From assembly GCF_000187745.1 (NCBI RefSeq), contig NZ_GL732486.1, forward strand, positions 611,429 to 675,428: a stretch of 64,000 nt of DNA. Direction: 5' to 3'. This DNA comes from Streptococcus sp. M334. Its GTDB lineage: Bacteria > Bacillota > Bacilli > Lactobacillales > Streptococcaceae. Within the stretch, counting starts at the first letter, position 1; each line of letters starts with the position of its first letter. Shown here piece by piece: positions 51,402 through 59,872 of the stretch. The notes under the pieces are model-generated. The model saw nothing but the letters and a program-made list of their open reading frames with translations. It was not told the origin of the DNA and ran no database searches. The position numbers and the translations under genes are program-made.

Positions 51402-52115
51402 ATGAAACCAGAAACATTTTACAACCTGCTTGCCGAGCAAAATCTTCCACTTTCGGACCAGCAAAAAAAACAATTTGAACGTTATTTTGAGCTCTTGGTT
51501 GAGTGGAATGAAAAGATTAATTTGACGGCTATTACGGACAAGGAAGAAGTTTATCTCAAACATTTTTACGATTCGATTGCACCCATTCTGCAAGGCTTGA
51601 TTCCCAACGAAACTATCAAACTTCTTGATATTGGAGCTGGAGCAGGATTTCCTAGTCTACCAATGAAAATCCTCTATCCTCAGTTAGATGTAACTATCAT
51701 TGATTCTCTCAACAAGCGCATCAACTTCCTCCAACTTTTGGCTCAAGAACTGGATTTGGACGGTGTTCATTTCTACCATGGACGTGCAGAAGACTTAGCT
51801 CAAGACAAGAACTTCCGTGCTCACTATGATTTTGTAACAGCTCGTGCTGTAGCCCGTATGCAGGTCTTGTCTGAATTGACAATTCCCTACCTTAAAGTTG
51901 GCGGAAAACTATTGGCACTCAAGGCTAGCAATGCGCCTGAGGAATTATTAGAAGCTAAGAATGCCCTCAACCTCCTCTTCAGTAAGGTCAAAGATAATCT
52001 CAGCTACGCCCTACCAAATGGAGATCCGCGTTATATCACAGTGGTGGAAAAGAAAAAAGAAACGCCAAATAAATATCCAAGAAAGGCTGGCATGCCCAAT
52101 AAACGCCCGCTTTAA
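51402..52115 (+). CDS. rsmG: 16S rRNA (guanine527-N7)-methyltransferase RsmG
   Basis: RsmG (GidB), 237 residues from ATG 51402, with AAGGAAATAACT before it; an ATA/ATG extension to 51378 lacks an RBS. SAM-binding motif [17 protein letters not shown] (~68-84) and the following [13 protein letters not shown] are intact. Loss of this enzyme gives low-level streptomycin resistance in other bacteria. The terminator at 52225-52247 overlaps the next promoter. Confidence 0.96.
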   Translation: MKPETFYNLLAEQNLPLSDQQKKQFERYFELLVEWNEKINLTAITDKEEVYLKHFYDSIAPILQGLIPNETIKLLDIGAGAGFPSLPMKILYPQLDVTIIDSLNKRINFLQLLAQELDLDGVHFYHGRAEDLAQDKNFRAHYDFVTARAVARMQVLSELTIPYLKVGGKLLALKASNAPEELLEAKNALNLLFSKVKDNLSYALPNGDPRYITVVEKKKETPNKYPRKAGMPNKRPL

Positions 52116-52130
52116 ATTTTTTAGTAAAAA

Positions 52131-52247
52131 ATATTTACAAAGTAAACCTCGCTCTTTTATTTCTAGGCTCGGAAAAAAATGATTTACAAAATCAACCTCG
52201 CTCCTTTATTTCCAGGATCGGGAAAAAATGATTTACAAAATCATTTT
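52131..52247 (+). repeat. 48-49 bp tandem repeat, 2.3 copies, carrying rsmG terminator and uraA promoter
   Basis: TTTACA recurs at 52135, 52184 and 52232 with the intervening CCTCGCTCnTTTATTTCnAGG segment repeated at high identity. In the last copy, AAAATGATTT-ACA-AAATCATTTT (52225-52247) forms a 10-bp terminator with a T run. The TTTACA inside it also serves as the -35 of the uracil permease promoter. Confidence 0.75.
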
Positions 52248-52260
52248 TTTCTGCTATACT
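52232..52260 (+). promoter_or_regulatory. Promoter of uracil permease gene
   Basis: TTTACA (52232-52237), 17-base spacer, TATACT (52255-52260) preceded by TGC (extended -10). The -35 lies within the loop of the rsmG terminator hairpin. Confidence 0.8.
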
Positions 52261-52274
52261 ATCACAAGCAAAGG

Positions 52275-52395
52275 TTTTTAATGTCATCCCGTGAGGTGAC
52301 GAAGACGCAGAAATACTTGAAACTCTTTAAAGTCTAGATTTTAGAGAAGTCTTACTCTGAGGGCCTATTGCTGTAAAATAATGGGCTCTTTTTTG
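52275..52395 (+). promoter_or_regulatory. PyrR-type attenuator leader of uracil permease
   Basis: The leader contains GTCATCCCGTGAGGTGAC (52284-52301), matching the PyrR recognition hairpin seen before pyrR. A terminator follows: GAG-GG-CCTATT with AATGGGCTC (a 9-bp stem with a 2-base bulge, 52358-52389) and T6. The start codon is 22 bases downstream. Uracil uptake is thus under the same UMP-PyrR control as pyrR-pyrB-carAB. Confidence 0.85.
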
Positions 52396-52416
52396 ATGCC
52401 CAAAAGTGAGGTTTAT

Positions 52417-53700
52417 ATGAAACAAGAATCAACTGTTGATTTGTTACTAGACGTTGACCAACGTCCTTCGGCTGGAAAAGGAATTCTCCTTAGTTTCCAA
52501 CACGTTTTCGCCATGTTTGGTGCGACCATCTTGGTACCATTGATTTTGGGAATGCCTGTATCTGTTGCCCTTTTTGCTTCGGGTGTTGGAACACTCATCT
52601 ACATGATCGCAACTGGTTTTAGAGTTCCAGTTTATCTAGGATCATCATTCGCCTTTATCACAGCTATGTCGCTAGCTATGAAGGAACTAGGAGGAGATGT
52701 ATCAGCTGCACAAACAGGGGTTATCCTTACAGGTTTTATCTATGTCCTTGTGGCTGCTGGTGTTCGTTTTGCAGGTACAAAATGGATTGATAAACTCTTG
52801 CCACCAATCATCATCGGACCTATGATCATCGTTATCGGTCTTGGACTTGCAGGTTCAGCTGTTACCAATGCTGGTCTTGTAGCAGACGGGAATTGGAAAA
52901 ATGCTCTTGTAGCCGTTGTTACTTTCTTGATTGCTGCCTTTATCAATACAAAAGGAAAAGGCTTCCTACGAATCATTCCATTCCTCTTTGCCATTATCGG
53001 CGGTTACCTCTTCGCACTAACTCTTGGCTTGGTTGACTTTACACCAGTTCTTAAAGCTAACTGGTTTGAAATTCCTGGTTTCTACTTACCATTTAGCACA
53101 GGTGGTGCCTTTAAAGAATACAATCTTTACTTCGGTCCAGAAACTATCGCTATCTTGCCAATCGCTATCGTAACAATTTCTGAGCATATTGGAGACCATA
53201 CTGTTTTGGGTCAAATCTGTGGCCGTCAATTCTTGAAAGAACCAGGTCTTCACCGTACTCTTCTTGGTGACGGTATCGCAACTTCTGTTTCTGCCTTCCT
53301 TGGTGGACCAGCCAATACAACTTACGGAGAAAATACAGGGGTTATCGGTATGACTCGTATCGCTTCTGTCTCAGTTATCCGTAACGCTGCCTTTATCGCG
53401 ATTGCCCTTAGCTTCCTTGGTAAATTCACAGCCTTGATTTCAACTATTCCAAATGCTGTACTTGGTGGTATGTCTATCCTTCTCTATGGAGTTATCGCCA
53501 GCAACGGTTTGAAAGTCTTGATTAAAGAACGTGTTGATTTCGCTCAAATGCGTAATCTCATCATTGCTAGTGCCATGTTGGTACTTGGACTTGGAGGAGC
53601 TATCCTTAAACTCGGTCCAGTTACCCTTTCAGGTACTGCCCTATCAGCCATGACAGGAATCATCTTGAACTTGATCTTGCCATACGAAAATAAAGACTAA
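52417..53700 (+). CDS. pyrP: Uracil permease (NCS2 family)
   Basis: 427 residues from ATG 52417 (GTGAGG upstream); the longer frame from 52381 starts inside the attenuator. NCS2/UraA nucleobase:proton symporter with about 12-14 hydrophobic helices. The family signature is visible in SEHIGDHTVLGQI (~260-272) and the conserved GGPANTTYGENTGVI (~299-313). PyrR control supports uracil as substrate. Also called uraA. Confidence 0.93.
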   Translation: MKQESTVDLLLDVDQRPSAGKGILLSFQHVFAMFGATILVPLILGMPVSVALFASGVGTLIYMIATGFRVPVYLGSSFAFITAMSLAMKELGGDVSAAQTGVILTGFIYVLVAAGVRFAGTKWIDKLLPPIIIGPMIIVIGLGLAGSAVTNAGLVADGNWKNALVAVVTFLIAAFINTKGKGFLRIIPFLFAIIGGYLFALTLGLVDFTPVLKANWFEIPGFYLPFSTGGAFKEYNLYFGPETIAILPIAIVTISEHIGDHTVLGQICGRQFLKEPGLHRTLLGDGIATSVSAFLGGPANTTYGENTGVIGMTRIASVSVIRNAAFIAIALSFLGKFTALISTIPNAVLGGMSILLYGVIASNGLKVLIKERVDFAQMRNLIIASAMLVLGLGGAILKLGPVTLSGTALSAMTGIILNLILPYENKD

Positions 53701-53722
53701 TACTCTTCGAAAATCAAAAAAC

Positions 53723-53755
53723 GAGCATTTCCAACTACGGAAGTGCTCATTTTTC
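53723..53755 (+). terminator. Terminator of pyrP
   Basis: GAGCATTTCC-AACTAC-GGAAGTGCTC forms a 10-bp stem with one G-U pair and an ATTTTTC tail. The 15 bases before it (TACTCTTCGAAAATC) equal the start of boxA, perhaps the remnant of a BOX. Confidence 0.85.
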
Positions 53756-53763
53756 TTCTTTCC

Positions 53764-53793
53764 AAAAAAGGAAAGCCCTGCAGCCTTCCTTTG
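53764..53793 (-). terminator. Terminator of ffh
   Basis: Minus strand AAGGAAGGC-TGCAGG-GCTTTCCTT followed by a T run, directly after the ffh stop codon. Confidence 0.7.
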
Positions 53794-53795
53794 TC

Positions 53796-55367
53796 TTACT
53801 TGCGTTTCTTCTTCGCTTTTTTCATTTTGTTAGCCATGCGTTTCATGGACTGTTTCATGGCAAATTCACCGATTTTACCTTTGAGTCCGCCACCAAACAT
53901 CTGACTCATATCTGGCATTCCTGCTCCTCCGAGAGCTGACAAGTCAGGCATACCACCTTGTCCCATCATTCCTTCAAGGGCAGACATATCCATTCCTCCC
54001 ATATTTGGCATATTTTTTGGAAGGTTGTTTGGATTGATTCCCATCTGCTTCATCATCTTGTTCATATCCCCAGACATAACACCTTGCATGAGCTGTTTAG
54101 CCTGGTTAAAGTCCTTGATGAATTTATTGACTTCGACAAATGTATTTCCAGAACCTGCAGCAATACGACGGCGACGGCTCGGATTTAACAAATCTGGATT
54201 TTCACGCTCTTCAGGTGTCATGGAGGACACAATAGCACGTTTGCGCGCAATCTGGCGCTCATCCACCTTCATATTTTGAAGGGCTGGATTGTTGGCCATA
54301 CCTGGAATCATCTTGAGCAAGTCTTCCATTGGACCCATGTTTTGCACCTGATCCAACTGATCGATGAAATCATTGAAATCAAAGGTGTTTTCACGCATCT
54401 TCTCAGCCATTTCAAGGGCTTTTTGCTCATCGTATTCTTGAGAAGCTTTCTCAATCAAAGTGAGCATATCCCCCATACCAAGAATACGGCTAGACATGCG
54501 ATCTGGGTGGAAGGTTTCAATATCCGTGATCTTTTCACCTGTACCAGTGAACTTGATTGGTTTTCCAGTAATGTGACGAACAGATAGAGCAGCACCACCA
54601 CGAGTATCGCCATCAATCTTGGTAAGGATGACCCCAGTCACTTCCAACTGAGTATTAAACTCACGCGCAACATTGGCTGCTTCCTGACCAATCATAGCAT
54701 CAACGACAAGCAAGATTTCATTTGGTTGAGCCAAGGCTTTCACGTCACGAAGCTCATTCATGAGGAGCTCATCAATCTGCAAACGACCTGCCGTATCGAT
54801 CAAAACATAGTCGTTATGGTTAGCTTTCGCTTGCTCCAAACCTTGACGAACAATCTCAACAGCTGGTACTTCTGTTCCAAGTGCAAAGACAGGAACATCA
54901 ATCTGTTGTCCGAGTGTCTTGAGCTGGTCAATGGCAGCAGGACGATAGATGTCAGCCGCAATCATCAAAGGACGGGCATTTTCTTCTTTTTTGAGTTTAT
55001 TGGCCAATTTACCAGCAAAAGTTGTTTTACCAGCCCCCTGCAAACCGACCATCATGATGATGGTTGGAATCTTAGGTGACTTGATAATCTCAGCCGTATC
55101 AGAACCTAAAACGGTTGTCAGTTCCTCATCAACGATTTTAATAATTTGTTGTGCAGGATTAAGGGTATCAATGACCTCATGCCCAACTGCACGCTCACGA
55201 ACTTTCTTGATAAAGTCCTTTACAACAGATAAAGCAACGTCGGCTTCAAGCAAGGCCAAGCGAATCTCTTTGGTTGCCTCTTGGACATCAGATTCAGAGA
55301 TTTTTCCTTTTTTACGTAGATTTTTAAAGACGTTCTGCAAACGTTCTGTTAAACTTTCAAATGCCAT
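53796..55367 (-). CDS. ffh: Signal recognition particle protein Ffh
   Basis: Ffh, 523 residues. GTPase that with 4.5S RNA targets nascent membrane proteins to FtsY. NG domain with GLQGAGKTTFAGKLA (~109-123), DTAGR, TKIDGD, then the Met-rich M domain (~310-440) with the RNA-binding SSMTPEERENPDLLNPSRRRRIAAGSG region (in parts). A Gly/Met-rich tail repeats GGMDMSALEGMMG, GGMPDLSALGG. Downstream of ylxM by 11 bases, the usual pair. Confidence 0.97.
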   Translation of the reverse strand: MAFESLTERLQNVFKNLRKKGKISESDVQEATKEIRLALLEADVALSVVKDFIKKVRERAVGHEVIDTLNPAQQIIKIVDEELTTVLGSDTAEIIKSPKIPTIIMMVGLQGAGKTTFAGKLANKLKKEENARPLMIAADIYRPAAIDQLKTLGQQIDVPVFALGTEVPAVEIVRQGLEQAKANHNDYVLIDTAGRLQIDELLMNELRDVKALAQPNEILLVVDAMIGQEAANVAREFNTQLEVTGVILTKIDGDTRGGAALSVRHITGKPIKFTGTGEKITDIETFHPDRMSSRILGMGDMLTLIEKASQEYDEQKALEMAEKMRENTFDFNDFIDQLDQVQNMGPMEDLLKMIPGMANNPALQNMKVDERQIARKRAIVSSMTPEERENPDLLNPSRRRRIAAGSGNTFVEVNKFIKDFNQAKQLMQGVMSGDMNKMMKQMGINPNNLPKNMPNMGGMDMSALEGMMGQGGMPDLSALGGAGMPDMSQMFGGGLKGKIGEFAMKQSMKRMANKMKKAKKKRK

Positions 55368-55378
55368 GTTTCTTCCTC

Positions 55379-55711
55379 TTATTCTCTATTATCAATGCTT
55401 GTTAAAATTTCTATCTGCTCCTGCAGAAAGTCATCCTTGGGATAGCGCTCCAAAATCTGATCAAAAATCTGACTGCGAACAATGTAGTCCGAGTACATGT
55501 GCAATTTCATCTCATAATCTTCCAGAATCTTTTCTGTCCGCTTGATATTATCATAGACAGCCTGACGACTGACACCAAATTCCTCGGCAATCTCAGCAAG
55601 GCTATAGTCATCAGCGTAGTAGAGCTCTATATAATTCATTTGCTTGTCTGTCAAAAGCGCCGCATAAAATTCAAAGAGCGCATTCATACGATTGGTTTTT
55701 TCAATTTCCAT
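55379..55711 (-). CDS. ylxM: YlxM-family SRP-associated HTH protein
   Basis: 110 residues. Sigma-70 region-4-like [42 protein letters not shown] (in parts, ~20-58). YlxM precedes ffh in most Firmicutes and has been reported to modulate SRP GTPase activity in Streptococcus mutans. RBS in front of ATG 55711. Confidence 0.92.
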
Positions 55712-55801
55712 AACTTTTATTATACCAAAAATTAGCCTAATCTACCACATTAGCAGGCTAATCCGAGAAGATAGCCAGGTAAATTTGAAAAAGACATGAG
55801 C

Positions 55802-56179
55802 CTAGCCCCAAGTAATTTCCAATTGATAGCTAGCAAAGGGATGTCCTTCTTGATTTTGTAGTTGATAATCTAGTTCAATCTTTTGCCCATCAACTTGATA
55901 ATGGCTCGTTTGGATGATAAACTCCTGCATGCCCATAGGTGTCGGAATATAGGCTAAACTATCACTATCCTTTAGAAAACGCATATTGGTCTTGGGATTG
56001 GAAAAACGGCTCATCACCAGTTCTTGATCATGAAATTTAATAACTACTTTTTCCTCTTCCTCATTATAGAAAAGCAGGTATCTATAATCTCCTTTTTCAT
56101 GCACTTCCACGTCATAAAGCTGGTCAATCACTTCCAACTGCTCATCAAACTGAATCGTATTTCGTATTCGAATCTTCAC
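55802..56179 (-). CDS. DUF1934-family protein (YwiB-like beta-barrel)
   Basis: 125 residues, nearly all beta. Calycin-like DUF1934 features include the N-terminal IRIRNTIQFDEQLE, YLLFYNEEEEKVVIKF and the C-terminal LDYQLQNQEGHPFASYQLEITW (in parts). No known function. Divergent from the HD-domain gene. Confidence 0.75.
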   Translation of the reverse strand: MKIRIRNTIQFDEQLEVIDQLYDVEVHEKGDYRYLLFYNEEEEKVVIKFHDQELVMSRFSNPKTNMRFLKDSDSLAYIPTPMGMQEFIIQTSHYQVDGQKIELDYQLQNQEGHPFASYQLEITWG

Positions 56180-56250
56180 ATCAGGTCCTCTTTCTTCTCT
56201 CTTGTCCTACTATTTTACCAAAAACTCTGGCTTTTTGCTATAATGGTCAT

Positions 56251-57555
56251 ATGAACGAAAAAGTATTCCGTGACCCAGTTCACAACTACATCCATGTAAA
56301 TAACCAGGTCATCTATGACTTGATCAATACAAAAGAATTTCAGCGTTTACGTCGTATCAAGCAACTGGGAACTTCCAGTTATACCTTCCACGGTGGGGAG
56401 CACAGCCGCTTCTCCCACTGTCTAGGAGTCTATGAAATTGCACGACGCATCACAGAGATTTTTGAAGAAAAATATCCAGACGAATGGGAACCTGCCGAGT
56501 CTCTCTTGACCATGACCGCTGCTCTCCTACATGACCTTGGGCATGGTGCCTACTCCCATACTTTTGAACATCTCTTTGATACAAATCATGAGGTCATTAC
56601 TCAGGATATTATCCAAAGTCCTGAGACAGAGATTCACCAAGTCTTGCTACAAGTATCGCCAGACTTTCCAGAAAAGGCGGCTAGTATCATTAACCATACC
56701 TATCCTAACAAGCAGGTCGTGCAACTCATTTCTAGTCAGATTGATGCAGACCGCATGGACTATCTCTTGCGCGATTCCTATTTTACTGGAGCATCCTATG
56801 GAGAATTTGACCTGACTCGCATCCTCCGAGTCATTCGCCCTGTCGAAAATGGTATCGCCTTTCAGCGTAATGGCATGCACGCCATCGAAGACTACGTCCT
56901 CAGTCGCTACCAGATGTATATGCAGGTCTATTTCCACCCAGCAACACGTGCCATGGAAGTTCTCCTACAGAATCTCCTCAAACGCGCCAAGGAACTCTAC
57001 CCTGAGGATAAGGACTTCTTTGCACGAACATCTCCACATCTCCTGCCTTTCTTTGAAAAAAATGTGACCTTGTCTGATTATCTGGCTCTGGATGATGGTG
57101 TGATGAATACCTACTTCCAACTCTGGATGACCAGTCCTGACAAGATTCTTGCAGACCTGTCGCAACGGTTTGTCAACCGCAAGGTCTTTAAATCCATTAC
57201 CTTTTCACAAGAAGATCAAGACCAACTAGCTAACATGAGAAAATTGGTTGAGGACATCGGCTTTGATCCCGACTACTATACTGCCATTCATAAGAACTTT
57301 GACCTTCCTTATGATATCTATCGTCCCGAATCTGAAAATCCACGGACACAGATTGAGATTTTACAAAAAAATGGAGAACTGGCCGAACTCTCTAGCCTGT
57401 CTCCTATCGTCCAATCCCTTGCTGGCAGTCGCCACGGAGATAATCGCTTTTATTTTCCAAAAGAAATGTTGGACCAAAATAGCATCTTCGCAAGTATTAC
57501 CCAGCAATTTTTACACTTGATTGAGAACGATCATTTTACCCCAAATAAAAACTAG
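56251..57555 (+). CDS. HD-domain phosphohydrolase (YwfO/dGTPase-like)
   Basis: 434 residues. HD superfamily metal site: HSRFSHCLGVYEIARRI (~50-66), the LLHDLGHGAYSHTFEHLF segment (~92-109, given in parts) and DADRMDYLLRDSYFTG (~168-183). The whole resembles YwfO-type proteins related to dNTP triphosphohydrolases. TATAAT lies at 56237-56242 and the start is ATG 56251. It is followed by a Cof phosphatase 12 bases later. Confidence 0.88.
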   Translation: MNEKVFRDPVHNYIHVNNQVIYDLINTKEFQRLRRIKQLGTSSYTFHGGEHSRFSHCLGVYEIARRITEIFEEKYPDEWEPAESLLTMTAALLHDLGHGAYSHTFEHLFDTNHEVITQDIIQSPETEIHQVLLQVSPDFPEKAASIINHTYPNKQVVQLISSQIDADRMDYLLRDSYFTGASYGEFDLTRILRVIRPVENGIAFQRNGMHAIEDYVLSRYQMYMQVYFHPATRAMEVLLQNLLKRAKELYPEDKDFFARTSPHLLPFFEKNVTLSDYLALDDGVMNTYFQLWMTSPDKILADLSQRFVNRKVFKSITFSQEDQDQLANMRKLVEDIGFDPDYYTAIHKNFDLPYDIYRPESENPRTQIEILQKNGELAELSSLSPIVQSLAGSRHGDNRFYFPKEMLDQNSIFASITQQFLHLIENDHFTPNKN

Positions 57556-57567
57556 AAGAGGAAATTT

Positions 57568-58374
57568 ATGAGTATTAAACTAATTGCCGTTGATATTGAC
57601 GGAACCCTAGTCAATAGCCAAAAGGAGATTACTCCTGAGGTCTTTTCTGCCATCCAAGATGCCAAAGAAGCTGGTGTCAAAGTCGTGATTGCAACTGGCC
57701 GCCCTATCGCTGGTGTTGCCAAACTTCTGGATGATTTGCAGTTGAGAGACGAGGGTGACTATGTGGTGACCTTCAACGGTGCCCTTGTCCAAGAAACTGC
57801 TACAGGTCATGAGATTATCAGTGAATCCTTGACCTATGAGGATTATCTGGATATGGAATTTCTCAGTCGCAAGCTCGGTGTCCACATGCACGCCATTACC
57901 AAGGATGGAATCTACACTGCCAATCGTAATATCGGAAAATATACAGTGCACGAATCAACCCTCGTCAGCATGCCAATTTTCTACCGTACACCTGAAGAAA
58001 TGTCTGGCAAGGAAATCGTCAAATGTATGTTTATTGATGAGCCAGAAATTCTGGATGCTGCGATTGAAAAAATACCTGCAGAATTTTACGAACGCTACTC
58101 CATCAACAAATCCGCTCCTTTCTACCTCGAACTCCTTAAAAAGAATGTGGACAAGGGTTCAGCTATTACTCACCTAGCTGAAAAACTCGGATTGACCAAA
58201 GACGAAACCATGGCTATCGGCGACGAAGAAAATGACCGCGCCATGCTGGAAGTCGTTGGTAACCCAGTTGTCATGGAAAATGGAAATCCAGAAATCAAAA
58301 AAATCGCCAAATACATCACTAAATCTAATGATGAATCTGGCGTTGCCCATGCCATCCGTACATGGGTACTGTAA
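57568..58374 (+). CDS. Cof-type HAD sugar phosphatase (YidA-like)
   Basis: 268 residues, IIB-subfamily HAD phosphatase. Motif I DIDGTLVNS (~9-17), motif II ATGRPIAGV (~42-50), motif III Lys, motif IV IGDEENDRAML (~216-226). Length and FSAIQDAKEAGVKVVIATG resemble YidA sugar-phosphatases. It follows the HD gene by 12 bases with RBS AGAGGAAA. Confidence 0.93.
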   Translation: MSIKLIAVDIDGTLVNSQKEITPEVFSAIQDAKEAGVKVVIATGRPIAGVAKLLDDLQLRDEGDYVVTFNGALVQETATGHEIISESLTYEDYLDMEFLSRKLGVHMHAITKDGIYTANRNIGKYTVHESTLVSMPIFYRTPEEMSGKEIVKCMFIDEPEILDAAIEKIPAEFYERYSINKSAPFYLELLKKNVDKGSAITHLAEKLGLTKDETMAIGDEENDRAMLEVVGNPVVMENGNPEIKKIAKYITKSNDESGVAHAIRTWVL

Positions 58375-58421
58375 AATAATTTGAATATAGAAAAAGCACT
58401 CCAGAAGTTAGAGATACTGTA

Positions 58422-58467
58422 CTGACCCCAAAAGTTAGACAGAAAAAATCTTACTTTTGGGGTGCAG
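58422..58467. mobile_element. Back-to-back IS terminal repeats (IS3-type ends), no transposase
   Basis: CTGACCCCAAAAGTTAGA (58422-58439) and TCTTACTTTTGGGGTGCAG (58449-58467) are near-perfect inverted repeats separated by 9 bases. CCCCAAAAGTTAGAC is typical of IS3-family (IS150-group) ends. No transposase lies between or beside them, so this is a collapsed IS or a miniature element. It could also fold as an RNA hairpin. Confidence 0.55.
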
Positions 58468-58610
58468 TTTAAAATTCAGTATTTTTGGTTTCTAGTTCTA
58501 TCCCCTCAATAATTATTAAATCTGAATTAGATAGTACATTATGTAAAACCTTTTTCAATTTTTTATTTTACTACGAATTAATATTATTTTTTCTAATGAT
58601 AATTAACCCA

Positions 58611-59078
58611 CTAATCTTCCTTTATAAATATTGCAGTTCTTTTCTTAGTTAGCTTTTTTTCATAACTCTTTATAAGAATAACCAATAAACTACTTAGTAA
58701 TCCCAAAATAACTAGACTTAATCTCGGGTTTAAAAGCCAATTAAAATAAGCAGCCAGTATCCCTCCAAAAGGAGCAAAAATGGTAGCTATTACAAAAGAA
58801 CTAGAAAGTATCTTTCCAATATTATACTCAGTACTTTCTTGTTGCTGTATTGTTGTAATCGAGACAGAAGCTATTGTAATTAGTCCACTCAAAATTGAGT
58901 AACAAATTCCAAAAAATATCCAATTTTCTACTATTCCGCTTGCCATAATGACAAGTGGGATAGTTGCCATTGATATATTCATTAAGATAAAGGTATCCTT
59001 CTTATTCAGAAAAGTAGAATGCTATCAAACTACCAAATCCAGTAATTGAGTATACAATTCCAACAAGACTATTTGATA
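58611..59078 (-). pseudogene. MFS transporter fragment (5' truncated, frameshifted)
   Basis: An ORF at 58611-58982 encodes 123 residues with three membrane helices and the basic tail KSYEKKLTKKRTAIF, like the C-terminal end of a 12-helix MFS exporter. Immediately upstream another frame reads LSNSLVGIVYSITGFGSLIAFY before a stop, clearly the preceding helix of the same family. Everything further upstream is missing; the CYTH gene ends 3 bases from it. Probably a drug or peptide exporter originally. Confidence 0.7.
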
Positions 59079-59081
59079 ATT

Positions 59082-59639
59082 TTAATTACGTCCATTTTTT
59101 TCTCTCATTAATTGGACATAGCCCTTTGTTTCTATTTTTGAATTTAAAAACGAGAACTCTCCGCACATTTTATCATAAAAATTACTATAATCTTCTTTTG
59201 AAAAATCTCCTAAAATCTCTATCTCAAGATAAAACCCAAGACCATCAATCTTATCTAGATTAATCGTTTTATTTTCTAATGCATCATGATAAGTCTTTCT
59301 ATATTTACTTATTGTAAAAATATTTGAAAAACCATCTTGCAAGATATTCCTTACAAATTCTAATTTTTCAGATTCTAACTCTATTTCACTTTCACTCCAC
59401 ATTCCTTGTTTTATCGTATCTTTTCTTGTGAAAATACTTGCTCTATTATCATCTTCTTGGCGAATTCTGTAGATAAAGCTACCTACCTCATCATTTTCAA
59501 ATTCTCTTCCTTTTGTTTTAAAATATTCATCAACTTGCTTATTTTCACACTTAAATTTATAAGATTTTTCTAAATATGAAATAGCATTATTATAATCCCT
59601 CTCATCGTTAAGTTCAAATCTAACTTCTAATTCATTCAT
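59082..59639 (-). CDS. CYTH-domain protein
   Basis: 185 residues. CYTH (CyaB/thiamine-triphosphatase) tunnel motifs: NELEVRFEL (ExExR variant of ExExK, ~2-10), YRIRQED (~57-63), FTRKD, EIELES, SKYRKTY, DKIDGLGFYLEIEIL (~144-158). The family hydrolyses or cyclises triphosphates; the substrate here is unknown. RBS GAGAGG, start ATG 59639. Low GC with many ATA/TTA codons suggests acquisition. It lies between a TprA-like regulator and an MFS remnant. Confidence 0.75.
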   Translation of the reverse strand: MNELEVRFELNDERDYNNAISYLEKSYKFKCENKQVDEYFKTKGREFENDEVGSFIYRIRQEDDNRASIFTRKDTIKQGMWSESEIELESEKLEFVRNILQDGFSNIFTISKYRKTYHDALENKTINLDKIDGLGFYLEIEILGDFSKEDYSNFYDKMCGEFSFLNSKIETKGYVQLMREKNGRN

Positions 59640-59750
59640 TAATTTTACCTCTCAATTCTTCAAAGCCTGAAGTCTCTATACATTCACTCAGTCTATAGTA
59701 AGTTTCTGGAGATGTTTTATGGACACAAAGCCTGATATTTTCTTGCACTC

Positions 59751-59779
59751 ATTTTAGCACTTCAATATAATACTGTCAA
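59751..59779 (-). promoter_or_regulatory. Promoter of the CYTH gene
   Basis: Minus strand TTGACA (59779-59774), 17-base spacer, TAAAAT (59756-59751) with TG upstream: near consensus. It gives a leader of about 105 bases. It is a plausible target of the neighbouring regulator. Confidence 0.8.
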
Positions 59780-59844
59780 CATTTTTGATAATATTTTTTT
59801 ATTTATTTTTATTAGATACTTATTTGTATTTTTGGGTTCAAAAA

Positions 59845-59870
59845 AACGATGCTTAATTGAACATCGTCTT
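59845..59870 (-). terminator. Terminator of the TprA-like regulator gene
   Basis: ACGATG-TTCAATTAAG-CATCGT with T7 on the minus strand, starting a few bases after the regulator's stop. Confidence 0.8.
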
Positions 59871-59872
59871 TA

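Noticed and set aside
54949-55545. 198-codon plus-strand frame opposite ffh and ylxM
   Set aside because: Antisense of two well-supported genes, low-complexity Ser/Leu composition, no RBS or promoter.
59632-59748. 38-codon frame starting with GTG before the CYTH gene, overlapping its start
   Set aside because: The GTG lies only 3 bases after the -10 box, so it would precede the transcription start, and it has no RBS; kept only as possible relic.
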